This document shows, one piece after another, positions 1-6,887 of a stretch of DNA of 6,887 bases. Location: contig VAUM01000081.1 of the NCBI GenBank assembly GCA_005774595.1, forward strand, positions 1-6,887, in the 5' to 3' direction. Each line of letters opens with the position of its first letter. The stretch's first letter is position 1. This DNA is from Actinomycetota bacterium (GTDB lineage: Bacteria; Actinomycetota; Coriobacteriia; Anaerosomatales; D1FN1-002). The notes below the pieces were generated by a model. It had not been told where the DNA came from and searched no databases. It saw only the letters and a program-made list of their open reading frames with translations. The translations under genes were made by a program, and so were the position numbers.

Positions 1-1308
1 CAGCGCGATGTCGACCTGCTGGCGGGGCGTGTCGACGCCCTCGAGGTCGGGCAGGAGCAGGCCGCGCCGCCAGCCGCTCGTCACGATGACCCCGTACGTG
101 CGCGGGTCGAGGTCGTCGAACGAGCAAGGCTCGGCCTCGTGCAGTACGTCGACCTTCACGTCGAGGTCGGCGAGTTCGCTGGGCTCCAGCGGCGGGAACC
201 GCGGGTCCGACAGCGCCGCCTCGATGGCGTTGTGCGCGACCTCCTCGGCCAGCGTTGCGCGCGTGGGCCCGATGGTGCCGATGCAGCCGCGCAGCTCGCC
301 GTGCGTATGCAGGCTCACGAACGCGCCCGCGCGCTGGGGCAGTGAGGGGTCGTCGAGATGAAGCGACACCGGTGGCCGACCGCCCCGGACGTGCGCCTCG
401 ATGGCTGCGCGCGCGAGCGCGGGCAGCGCGCCCTCGGGCTGACCCGGGGCGCCGCCTTTGGCCCCCGCGTCCGGCGTGGGATCGAGGCGCGCGAGAAGTC
501 CGGGCGTGCCGGCGACAGCGGTGAGGTAGCCGATGCCCCAGGGGCCCTCGTACGCGAGCACGCGTGCCTCGGCAACCTCGCCCAGGAAGCCGCCGAGGGC
601 GACGAACGACCGCAGGCCGCACTCCCCGCCCTCCTCGACCATCACCGGGTCGAGGCGCGACAGCGCGGCGAAGTCGGATGCCGCCACGGCGCTGCGGATA
701 GCGTCGTCGAGCTCGGCGCCGTGCGGCGAGTACGGGTACGGCCCGTCGTGCGTGAGCCGATGGCTGCAGTCGCCGCTCGCGACGAACGCGACCCGCCGGC
801 CCAAGGATGCGGCGACGGCGGACACGACCCGTCCGAAGGCCTCGTGAGCGTCGAGCGCGAGGCCGGAGAGCGCGAGGACGAGCACCGGGCATGGCGCGTC
901 CGGCGCAAGGAAGCTCATCGGGACGATGACGCCGTGGTCGAGCGTGCCCGAGTCGAGCCGCGGCATGTCACCCCGGCCGACGGCGGGGATGCCGGCCTCG
1001 TCGAGCTCGTCGAGGAGCGCGGCGGCGAACTCCGGGTCCCCGGCGAAGCGCAGCGCGGCGCCGGGTGCGCCGAACAGGCGGAGCGAACCGCTCGTCTCCG
1101 CGGCGGTCTCCACCGCGAAGGCGTTGCTCGCCCCGGGAGCGTGCGGCGACATGACCACGAGCGTGTCGGGAGCGAAGCGCTCGAGCATGCGCGACGCGAC
1201 TGCGAGCGCGTCCGCCGACGCCGCCGTGACGTCCGCGTCGGCGCCGCCGACCGCCGGCACCATGATCGGAGGGTGCGGAGCGATGATCCCGAACGCCTCG
1301 CGCGTCAT
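1..1308 (-). CDS. LigB-type extradiol dioxygenase / AMMECR1 fusion (AmmeMemoRadiSam system protein A-like), 3' end cut by window edge
   Basis: Partial: 436 codons are visible and the frame is still open at base 1, so roughly the last 20-40 residues are missing. Residues 5-265 form a class III extradiol dioxygenase (LigB/MEMO-like) domain. The expected metal and catalytic residues are all visible: H12 in APHPP, H56 in SPHAP, H183 in SGDCSHR and E229, and the domain closes with YEGPWGIGY (253-261). After a Gly/Pro/Ala-rich linker (about 275-295) comes an AMMECR1 domain with LRGCIGTIGP (339-348), DPRFPPLEPSEL (368-379) and GWRRGLLLPDLEG (412-424). The pairing is known from the AmmeMemoRadiSam group, where AMMECR1 and MEMO/LigB proteins occur with a radical SAM enzyme. 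The substrate is unknown to me. The ATG at 1308 is preferred because GGAGGAG (1315-1321) lies 6 nt upstream. An in-frame ATG at 1314 abuts that site and is unlikely. The gene lies 64 nt after miaB and is probably cotranscribed. Confidence 0.9.
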   Translation of the reverse strand, partial: MTREAFGIIAPHPPIMVPAVGGADADVTAASADALAVASRMLERFAPDTLVVMSPHAPGASNAFAVETAAETSGSLRLFGAPGAALRFAGDPEFAAALLDELDEAGIPAVGRGDMPRLDSGTLDHGVIVPMSFLAPDAPCPVLVLALSGLALDAHEAFGRVVSAVAASLGRRVAFVASGDCSHRLTHDGPYPYSPHGAELDDAIRSAVAASDFAALSRLDPVMVEEGGECGLRSFVALGGFLGEVAEARVLAYEGPWGIGYLTAVAGTPGLLARLDPTPDAGAKGGAPGQPEGALPALARAAIEAHVRGGRPPVSLHLDDPSLPQRAGAFVSLHTHGELRGCIGTIGPTRATLAEEVAHNAIEAALSDPRFPPLEPSELADLDVKVDVLHEAEPCSFDDLDPRTYGVIVTSGWRRGLLLPDLEGVDTPRQQVDIAL

Positions 1309-1314
1309 GTGCAT

Positions 1315-1324
1315 CTCCTCCCCC
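1315..1324 (-). promoter_or_regulatory. Strong ribosome binding site of the LigB-AMMECR1 gene
   Basis: The minus strand reads GGGGGAGGAG and then ATGCAC before the ATG at 1308. The 6-nt spacing decides between the two in-frame ATGs at 1314 and 1308, in favour of 1308. Confidence 0.75.
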
Positions 1325-1348
1325 GCCTACGCCTCTGCCCGGACATGC

Positions 1349-1367
1349 GGCGGCGCGTCGGGCCGCC
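1349..1367 (-). other. Small GC hairpin between miaB and the LigB-AMMECR1 gene
   Basis: GGCGGC (1367-1362 on the minus strand) pairs with GCCGCC (1354-1349) across a 7-nt loop, directly after the miaB stop codon. There is no T-run behind it, so it is not a convincing intrinsic terminator. It could protect the miaB message end or weakly attenuate transcription. In such GC-rich DNA a 6-bp stem can also arise by chance. Confidence 0.25.
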
Positions 1368-1372
1368 TGACG

Positions 1373-2722
1373 CTATTCTCCCCGCATGCGGCCCGCGAGG
1401 AACCAGGTCTGGGCCTCTTCGACGTCCACGGTGACGAAGGTACCGGCGAGGTCCTCGGCACGGCGGCCTTCGGGAACCGGGGCGTGCACGACCTTGTTCG
1501 TGGCCGTCCGGCCTGCGAGCACGCGCGGGTCGCGCTTGGAGGCGCCCTCCACCAGAACGCGCTCGGAGCGCCCCGAGTACGGCAGGTTGCGCTCGAGGGC
1601 GGTCGCCTGGACGACCTCGACGAGACGGTCGAAGCGCTCCTGCGCGACGTCACGGGGGACCTGTTCGTCCATCGACGCGGCGGGCGTGCCCTCCCTCGGC
1701 GAGTAGATGAAGGTGAACGCCTGGTCGAACCTCACCATCGAGAAGACGTCGAGGGTATCGAGGAAGTCGGCCTCGGTCTCTCCGGGGAAGCCGACGATCG
1801 CATCGGTGGACAGCGCGAGGTCGGGCATCGCCTGCCGGAGGCGGTCGACGAGCGCGAGATAGGACGCCTTCGTGTAGCGGCGGTTCATCGCGCGCAGGAC
1901 GGCGTCGGAGCCCGACTGCACCGGCAGGTGGAGGTAACGGCAGACCTGCGGGGTCTGTGCCATCGCCGAGATCGTGTCGGCGGACAGGTCCTTCGGGTGG
2001 CTCGTCGTGAACCGGAGCCACTCGACGCCGGTGCCCGCCACCGTACGCAGCAGCTCCGCGAAGCGCGGCTCGCCGTAGCGGTCGCGCCCGTACGAGTTCA
2101 CGTTCTGGCCGAGCAGCGTGATCTCGACGACGCCGTCCGTGACGAGCCGCTCGCACTCCCCCACCACGTCCTCGAACGCGCGTGAGCGCTCTCGGCCGCG
2201 GACCGTCGGCACGATGCAGTATGAGCAGTGGTTGTCGCAGCCCACGGTCACGGGCACCCAGGCGTGCCACGGGTGCTCGCGCGTCCCGGGCAGGTCGCTC
2301 GCGAACGACTCGCCGTGGTCGAGGACCTCGACGGCGGCCGAACGGGTCCGCCAGGCCGTGTCGATGAGCACCGGCAGGTGCTCGAGGTTGTGCGTGCCGA
2401 ACACCACGTCCACGTGCGGCAGGTCGCGCAGCAGCGCGGCGCCGTCACGCTGCCCGATGCAGCCGCCGACGGCGATCAGCGGGCCGCTCCCGCGAGGCCC
2501 CTTGAGCGCCTTGAGCGAGGCCACCTGGCCTCGGAGGCGCTCGTCGGCGTTCTCGCGCACGCAGCAGGTGTTGAAGACGATGACGTCCGCGCTCCCGGTG
2601 TCCGTCGCCGGGACCATGCCGGAGGCCATGAGAAGCCCAGAGAGACGCTCGGAGTCGTGCTTGTTCATCTGGCACCCGAACGTGCGGACCTCGAACGCGG
2701 CGGGCTCGTGCGCCGGCGTCAT
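1373..2722 (-). CDS. miaB: tRNA-2-methylthio-N6-dimethylallyladenosine synthase (MiaB)
   Basis: This is a 449-residue, full-length radical SAM methylthiotransferase. The family adds a methylthio group to C2 of i6A at position 37 of tRNAs reading UNN codons, using two [4Fe-4S] clusters and SAM. The N-terminal UPF0004 domain begins FGCQMNKHDSE, with cluster ligands C17, C53 (NTCCVREN) and C88 (GGCIGQ). The radical SAM domain carries GCDNHCSYC, with C162, C166 and C169, followed by VPTVRGRE. LLGQNVNSYG (203-212), HLPVQSGSD (265-273) and GFPGETEADF (311-320) are typical of the family. A TRAM domain fills about 380-445. These motifs favour MiaB over RimO or MtaB. The ATG at 2722 overlaps the stop codon of the preceding PHP gene (ATGA), which suggests translational coupling. 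The only ribosome-binding signal is a G-run about 10 nt upstream. The frame stays open far upstream, but that extension crosses spoVS and PHP and is not coding. No miaA is visible nearby. Confidence 0.96.
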   Translation of the reverse strand: MTPAHEPAAFEVRTFGCQMNKHDSERLSGLLMASGMVPATDTGSADVIVFNTCCVRENADERLRGQVASLKALKGPRGSGPLIAVGGCIGQRDGAALLRDLPHVDVVFGTHNLEHLPVLIDTAWRTRSAAVEVLDHGESFASDLPGTREHPWHAWVPVTVGCDNHCSYCIVPTVRGRERSRAFEDVVGECERLVTDGVVEITLLGQNVNSYGRDRYGEPRFAELLRTVAGTGVEWLRFTTSHPKDLSADTISAMAQTPQVCRYLHLPVQSGSDAVLRAMNRRYTKASYLALVDRLRQAMPDLALSTDAIVGFPGETEADFLDTLDVFSMVRFDQAFTFIYSPREGTPAASMDEQVPRDVAQERFDRLVEVVQATALERNLPYSGRSERVLVEGASKRDPRVLAGRTATNKVVHAPVPEGRRAEDLAGTFVTVDVEEAQTWFLAGRMRGE

Positions 2723-3555
2723 CGTGCATCCGCCCCCCGGGCCGCGGCACCGGCGGCGAGGAACGCCTCGACAGCCTCCGCGGGAACGGCGACCGACCCG
2801 AGGTCCTTGTACGAGAACGCGGGCCCGTGGTAGTCGGTGCCTCCTGTGACCAGCAGGCGCAGGTCCCGCGCCATCGACGCGTAGCGCTCGCACTGCTGCG
2901 GCGTGTGCTCCCCGTGGAAGGCCTCGATGCCGGCGAGCCCGTCGGCTGCGAGCGGCCGGATGATGTCGTCCGCCTTGCTGACGCCGGGATGCGCGAGGAC
3001 GGCCAGCCCGCCCGCATCGCGGATGATGCCGACCACCTCGGCGGGCGTGCGCACGTCGCGCGGCACGTAGTGCGGGGCACCCCGGCCGATGAGCCGCGCG
3101 AACGCCTCGTCGGTGCTGTGAACGACGCGGCTGTCGACGAGCGCGCGCGCCACGTGGGCGCGTCCGACCGCGCCGTCGCACGAGAGGCGCAGGACGTCGT
3201 CCATCGACAGCGGGATCCCTGCGGCGACCAGGGAGGCGACGATCGCCTCGGCACGGCGCAGCCGCGCGGCGCGCAGGTCGAAGAGGTGTGCGAGGAGCCG
3301 CTCGTCGCGGGTGTCGACGAAGTAGCCGAGCACGTGGACGCTGCGGGTGCCGACGACGGCGGAGAGCTCGACGCCCGGGACCAGGGTCAGCGCGGTGCCG
3401 CGCGCGGCCGCCGCCGCCTCGGCGACGCCTGCGACGCTGTCGTGGTCGGTGATGCTCAGGACGTCCACGCCGAGTTCGAGCGCGAGCGCGACCAGTCCCG
3501 ACGGGGACGACGAGCCGTCGGAAGCGGTGGAGTGGACGTGGAGGTCGGCCCTCAT
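2719..3555 (-). CDS. PHP-domain phosphoesterase, YciV/TrpH (RNase AM)-like
   Basis: The product is 278 residues, about the usual length of the YciV/TrpH family of PHP metal-dependent phosphoesterases. It starts almost directly with the metal-binding HxH of DLHVHST (H6, H8), which fixes the ATG at 3555. The other expected ligands are present: D13, H38 in TDHDS, E63 in GVELS, H74, H189 in LAHPG, and D241/H243 in GGTDYHG. Residues about 90-170 form the helical insertion common in this family. Characterised members hydrolyse 3',5'-nucleotide bisphosphates and trim 5' ends of RNA; this activity is inferred here from the family. The gene starts 18 nt after spoVS and overlaps miaB by 4 nt, so it sits inside an operon of RNA-related genes. 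The ribosome binding site is weak (GGAG about 13 nt upstream), so translation may depend on ribosomes arriving from spoVS. A polymerase-type PHP is excluded because no polymerase domains are attached. Confidence 0.88.
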   Translation of the reverse strand: MRADLHVHSTASDGSSSPSGLVALALELGVDVLSITDHDSVAGVAEAAAAARGTALTLVPGVELSAVVGTRSVHVLGYFVDTRDERLLAHLFDLRAARLRRAEAIVASLVAAGIPLSMDDVLRLSCDGAVGRAHVARALVDSRVVHSTDEAFARLIGRGAPHYVPRDVRTPAEVVGIIRDAGGLAVLAHPGVSKADDIIRPLAADGLAGIEAFHGEHTPQQCERYASMARDLRLLVTGGTDYHGPAFSYKDLGSVAVPAEAVEAFLAAGAAARGADAR

Positions 3556-3573
3556 CGCGTGCGGGCCGCTCCG

Positions 3574-3846
3574 CTAGCGGTGCATGTCGCGCGGCTCGAC
3601 GAGCAGGCGGATCGCCGTGCGCTCCTCGCCGTTGATCACGATGTCGGCGAACGCCGGAACGCAGGTCAGCTCGATGCCGGAAGGCGCGATGAAGCCGCGG
3701 GCGATGGCGATGGCCTTGACGGCCTGGTTGAGAGCCCCGGCGCCCACGGTCTGGATCTCGACGGCGCCCTGCTCGCGGATCACGCCGGCGAGCGCGCCGG
3801 CGACGGAGTTGGGATTCGACTTGCTCGATACCTTGAGGACTTCCAC
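3574..3846 (-). CDS. spoVS: Stage V sporulation protein S (SpoVS), Alba-like
   Basis: The 90-residue product matches SpoVS along its whole length: EVLKVSSKS, NPNSVAGALAG, GAGALNQAVKA, IAIARGFIAPSG and GEERTAIRLLVEPR are all recognisable. SpoVS is a small Alba-fold protein needed for late sporulation steps in Bacillus. Related proteins occur in non-spore-formers, and its molecular action, probably nucleic acid binding, is not settled. I place the start at GTG 3846. GGAG (3856-3853) lies 6 nt upstream, and the protein then begins MEVLKVS like other family members. The alternative ATG at 3858 adds four residues (META) and has no ribosome binding site. The gene lies downstream of the GHKL ATPase across a 156-nt gap that holds a possible promoter. 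It lies 18 nt upstream of the PHP gene. The gene itself is not proof that this organism makes spores. Confidence 0.94.
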   Translation of the reverse strand: MEVLKVSSKSNPNSVAGALAGVIREQGAVEIQTVGAGALNQAVKAIAIARGFIAPSGIELTCVPAFADIVINGEERTAIRLLVEPRDMHR

Positions 3847-3852
3847 GGCTGT

Positions 3853-3856
3853 CTCC
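3853..3856 (-). promoter_or_regulatory. Ribosome binding site that decides the spoVS start
   Basis: GGAG on the minus strand is followed by six bases and GTG at 3846. It overlaps the ATG at 3858 that a gene finder may choose instead, so the upstream ATG is probably part of the leader. Confidence 0.55.
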
Positions 3857-3972
3857 ATGCGGTGCGTGCGCTGCTGCGAAGAAGAGGCGCGTCGTCTGGT
3901 CGGGTGGCGTTCTGGGTCTGCTGGGGTGATTGAGCGGCGTCATGTGTCGCGAACTTGGAGTGCGTGTCCCCG

Positions 3973-3978
3973 ATTATA
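3973..3978 (-). promoter_or_regulatory. Possible -10 box (TATAAT) of an internal promoter for spoVS-PHP-miaB
   Basis: A perfect TATAAT reads on the minus strand in the gap between the ATPase gene and spoVS, in DNA otherwise very poor in A and T. A start about 7 nt downstream would give a leader of about 120 nt. I see no -35 hexamer at 16-18 nt upstream (the sequence there is GC-rich), nor a clear TGn extended -10. The promoter would therefore be activator-dependent, use an alternative sigma factor, or not be real. Confidence 0.4.
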
Positions 3979-4002
3979 GCGCAGATGGGCCCCCGGCCGC
4001 CC

Positions 4003-5088
4003 TCAGTCGTCCTTGTCGACGTCGAAGCGGACGCGGATCTCGTCACGGCCGACCGTCACGCGCGGCTCGCCGCGCAGGTGGACGTAGTAGCGCTCGGAGA
4101 TCGCGTCGAAGGCCGCGGTGAGCGCGCGGGTGAACTCGACGAGGTCGGCCTTGGCGATCTTGAGGCCCCGGCGGTCGCGGTAGATGTCGGGGGTCACGGG
4201 CTCCGGTGTGGGCGCGGACGGGCGCAGGACATCGAGCACGCGAGGCACGACGGTGATATCGCCGGCGAGCACGCGGTGCGCCGTGCGCTCGGAGATGGGA
4301 AGGCCGAGCGACTCGGCGGTGGCCGTCAGCTCCGCGGCGTCGGCCGCCGCGCCGGGACGCTGCCAGACGGGCAGGCGTGAGGGGTCGTCGCAGAAGAGCA
4401 GTTCGGACGCGTCGGCCGACGCGCGCACGACCTCGTGCATCGTGGCGACGATCTCGGACGGCGAGCCGATCCACACGTCGACCTCGGGATGCTCGCAGGC
4501 GAACTCCACGACGCGGCGCAGGATGTTGTGCGGGCCGCGGACGACCCGCAGGCTGCCGTCGTCGCCGGTCTCGACCTCGGGCCACTGCGACTGGTCGGCG
4601 CGCTCCCCGATCGTGCCGGTGTCCGCGACGACGCGTACGGCCGTGCCCTTGTGGGCGTCGGACGCCTCGATGCGCGCGGAGACGGCGTTGCTGCGCACGG
4701 AGAACAACGCCATACCGCGCCCGTGGACACCCCAGCGGTCCATGACCATCGTCTCGAGCTTCGAGGTGACGCGCGGCTCGAAGACGCGCTCCTGCATCGC
4801 GGGCGGCACGCCCACGCCGTCGTCGACGATGGTCAGCGTCCGGCTATCGCCCTCGCGGGCGGTCGCGACGAACACGCGCTGCGCGTGCGCGTCGCGCGCG
4901 TTGCGCAGCAGCTCGACGACGACGTCCTCGATCCCGCGGATGTCGTGCTTGGCCTGCCGGCGCTCGGCCTCCGAGACGCGAAGGCGGACGTAGCCGTCGC
5001 CGAGGTTCTCCTCGACCTTGAGGAACTCGTCGCCGGTGACCGCGGAGACGAGGTCGATGAGCCGGTCCGGGTCGGACATGGCGGGCAC
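4003..5088 (-). CDS. GHKL-family ATPase of unknown function (HATPase_c-type domain, stand-alone)
   Basis: The product is 361 residues. Residues about 45-160 are a Bergerat-fold (GHKL) ATP-binding domain. The N box is VVELLRNARDA with E59 and N63, the G1 box is DDGVGVP (89-95), and the G2 box is GVHGRGMAL (120-128). FEPRVTSK (103-110) lies between G1 and G2 where an ATP lid would be. There is no histidine-phosphorylation domain, receiver, HAMP or membrane segment. I see no MutL, GyrB or HSP90 transducer sequence, so it is probably soluble. The second half (about 165-361) is a mixed region, partly helical. It ends in a conserved-looking segment (YYVHLRGEPRVTVGRDE) and an acidic tail. The role is unknown. 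The position between RNase Y and SpoVS suggests work on RNA, DNA or development. The start is GTG 5088, 4 nt after GGAAGG (5098-5093), or ATG 5079, 13 nt after it. The spacing does not settle the choice. It begins 14 nt after rny. Confidence 0.85.
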   Translation of the reverse strand: MPAMSDPDRLIDLVSAVTGDEFLKVEENLGDGYVRLRVSEAERRQAKHDIRGIEDVVVELLRNARDAHAQRVFVATAREGDSRTLTIVDDGVGVPPAMQERVFEPRVTSKLETMVMDRWGVHGRGMALFSVRSNAVSARIEASDAHKGTAVRVVADTGTIGERADQSQWPEVETGDDGSLRVVRGPHNILRRVVEFACEHPEVDVWIGSPSEIVATMHEVVRASADASELLFCDDPSRLPVWQRPGAAADAAELTATAESLGLPISERTAHRVLAGDITVVPRVLDVLRPSAPTPEPVTPDIYRDRRGLKIAKADLVEFTRALTAAFDAISERYYVHLRGEPRVTVGRDEIRVRFDVDKDD

Positions 5089-5102
5089 GCAGCCTTCCGG
5101 TC

Positions 5103-6632
<1,530 letters not shown>

Positions 6633-6637
6633 GGCGC

Positions 6638-6645
6638 CCTCCCTT
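6638..6645 (-). promoter_or_regulatory. Ribosome binding site of rny
   Basis: The minus strand reads AAGGGAGG, with its GGAGG core 5 nt before the ATG at 6632. This rules out the in-frame GTG at 6656 as the main start. Confidence 0.8.
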
Positions 6646-6763
6646 CGTGCGAGCACGGTCCTGTCGTGGTGCGGGCGCGGACCGCGTACGGGCGCGTTGC
6701 TGCCCGCGTGCGGTGCATCCGGCGGCGCGGCCGGTCCGATCGGGCGAGGCGAGCCCCGGAGAC

Positions 6764-6791
6764 GGAAAGGCCGGGCGACCGAGCGCCCGGC
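6764..6791 (-). terminator. GC-rich hairpin upstream of rny, possible terminator or leader structure
   Basis: On the minus strand GCCGGGCG (6791-6784) pairs perfectly with CGCCCGGC (6777-6770) across a 6-nt loop. It is followed by CTTTCC (6769-6764). An 8-bp GC stem with a short T-run fits a weak intrinsic terminator for a gene upstream of rny, or attenuation of read-through into rny. The T-run is too short for certainty. Confidence 0.45.
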
Positions 6792-6802
6792 ATGTGCGAC
6801 AA

Positions 6803-6827
6803 CGATGCGCCAGTCGGGTACGCATCG
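6803..6827. repeat. Inverted repeat upstream of rny
   Basis: CGATGCG (6803-6809) and CGCATCG (6821-6827) form a perfect 7-bp inverted repeat around an 11-nt spacer, 11 nt from the stronger hairpin at 6770-6791. It could be an operator-like site or a second stem of a leader. No particular regulator is indicated. Confidence 0.35.
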
Positions 6828-6887
6828 CTCGGCGAGCGGGAACGACGAAACGACTTGGATCCCCGGCAGTGCCGAGACGAAGGTGCC

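Larger units (their letters stand above)
3847..4002 (-). other. 156-nt spoVS leader, A/C-rich and G-poor
   Basis: This is the largest gap between genes in the window. Below the TATAAT box, from about 3945 to 3859, the minus strand is rich in A and C and low in G, unlike the rest of the window. Such a leader would fold poorly. It contains an ATG (3943) whose frame runs open through spoVS, PHP and miaB, but the encoded peptide resembles nothing and has no ribosome binding site. No terminator with a T-run follows the ATPase gene. GGCC-GGG-GGCC just after its stop is only a 4-bp stem. Confidence 0.5.
6633..6887 (-). other. Region upstream of rny with no identifiable gene
   Basis: No minus-strand frame contains a stop codon in these 255 bases, so no gene on that strand can end here before rny. 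The translations look like random high-GC sequence, and none resembles RecX, RecA or CinA, which often precede rny. On the plus strand an ATG at 6792 opens a frame to the window edge (32 codons) without a ribosome binding site. I do not call it a gene. The rny promoter should lie here or upstream, but no convincing -10/-35 pair is visible. Confidence 0.5.

Noticed and set aside
926..2185. Long plus-strand open frame (419 codons) opposite miaB and the LigB-AMMECR1 gene
   Set aside because: It is antisense to two clearly recognised genes. Its translation is low-complexity Ala/Arg/Ser-rich and matches no family. Antisense frames stay open easily in GC-rich DNA.
2565..2570. Adjacent cysteines C53-C54 in the MiaB cluster motif as an unusual variant
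   Set aside because: NTCCVREN is, to my knowledge, common in bacterial MiaB proteins. C53 is the cluster ligand.
2827..3933. Plus-strand open frame (368 codons) opposite PHP and spoVS
   Set aside because: It is the antisense shadow of genes with intact catalytic motifs, and its Arg/Asp/Val-rich translation has no recognisable domain.
2723..3943. Upstream extension of the miaB frame to 3943, giving an 856-residue product
   Set aside because: The added 407 residues are Arg/Pro-rich, overlap spoVS and PHP in another frame, and precede a normal MiaB N-terminus. MiaB at 449 residues is already full length.
3985..4002. GGCC-GGG-GGCC after the ATPase stop as a transcription terminator
   Set aside because: The stem is only 4 bp and is followed by CCATCTGCGC with no T-run.
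6633..6656. Start of rny at GTG 6656
   Set aside because: The extra eight codons would include the ribosome binding site serving the ATG at 6632, and family members begin just before the membrane segment.
6792..6887. Divergent plus-strand gene starting at ATG 6792
   Set aside because: There is no ribosome binding site, the ATG abuts a GC hairpin, only 32 codons are visible, and the translation matches no family.

Overview
The window is high-GC bacterial DNA with a single gene strand. Six protein genes all read leftwards (minus strand), close together, and none of the six is interrupted. In transcription order they are: rny (RNase Y), an uncharacterised GHKL-type ATPase, spoVS, a PHP-domain phosphoesterase resembling the YciV/TrpH family (RNase AM), miaB, and a LigB-AMMECR1 fusion protein that runs off the left edge. 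The long open frames on the plus strand are antisense shadows produced by the high GC content.

The organism is most likely a deep-branching actinobacterium (Coriobacteriia, the OPB41/Anaerosomatales group, or Thermoleophilia-like) or another GC-rich relative of spore formers. This is an inference. High GC combined with RNase Y, SpoVS and a bacterial MiaB is unlike Streptomyces or Mycobacterium, which lack RNase Y. The SpoVS sequence closely resembles the Bacillus/Clostridium type.

Layout from right to left: 6633-6887 is a leader with two hairpins and no recognisable gene. Next come rny (6632-5103), 14 nt, the GHKL ATPase (5088-4003), and a 156-nt gap holding a TATAAT box and a G-poor leader. 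After the gap come spoVS (3846-3574), 18 nt, the PHP gene (3555-2719), a 4-nt ATGA overlap, miaB (2722-1373), 64 nt, and the LigB-AMMECR1 gene (1308 to beyond base 1).

The shared theme is RNA metabolism. RNase Y starts mRNA decay at the membrane. The PHP enzyme may trim 5' ends or remove nucleotide phosphates. MiaB modifies A37 of tRNAs. SpoVS is a small Alba-fold, probably nucleic-acid-binding developmental protein. The GHKL ATPase has the nucleotide-binding motifs but no recognisable kinase, MutL transducer or HSP90 parts, and it is the least explained gene here. The LigB-AMMECR1 fusion belongs to the widespread AmmeMemoRadiSam group, whose biochemical role I cannot state. The best candidates for undescribed biology are the GHKL ATPase paired with SpoVS and the fusion protein beside miaB.
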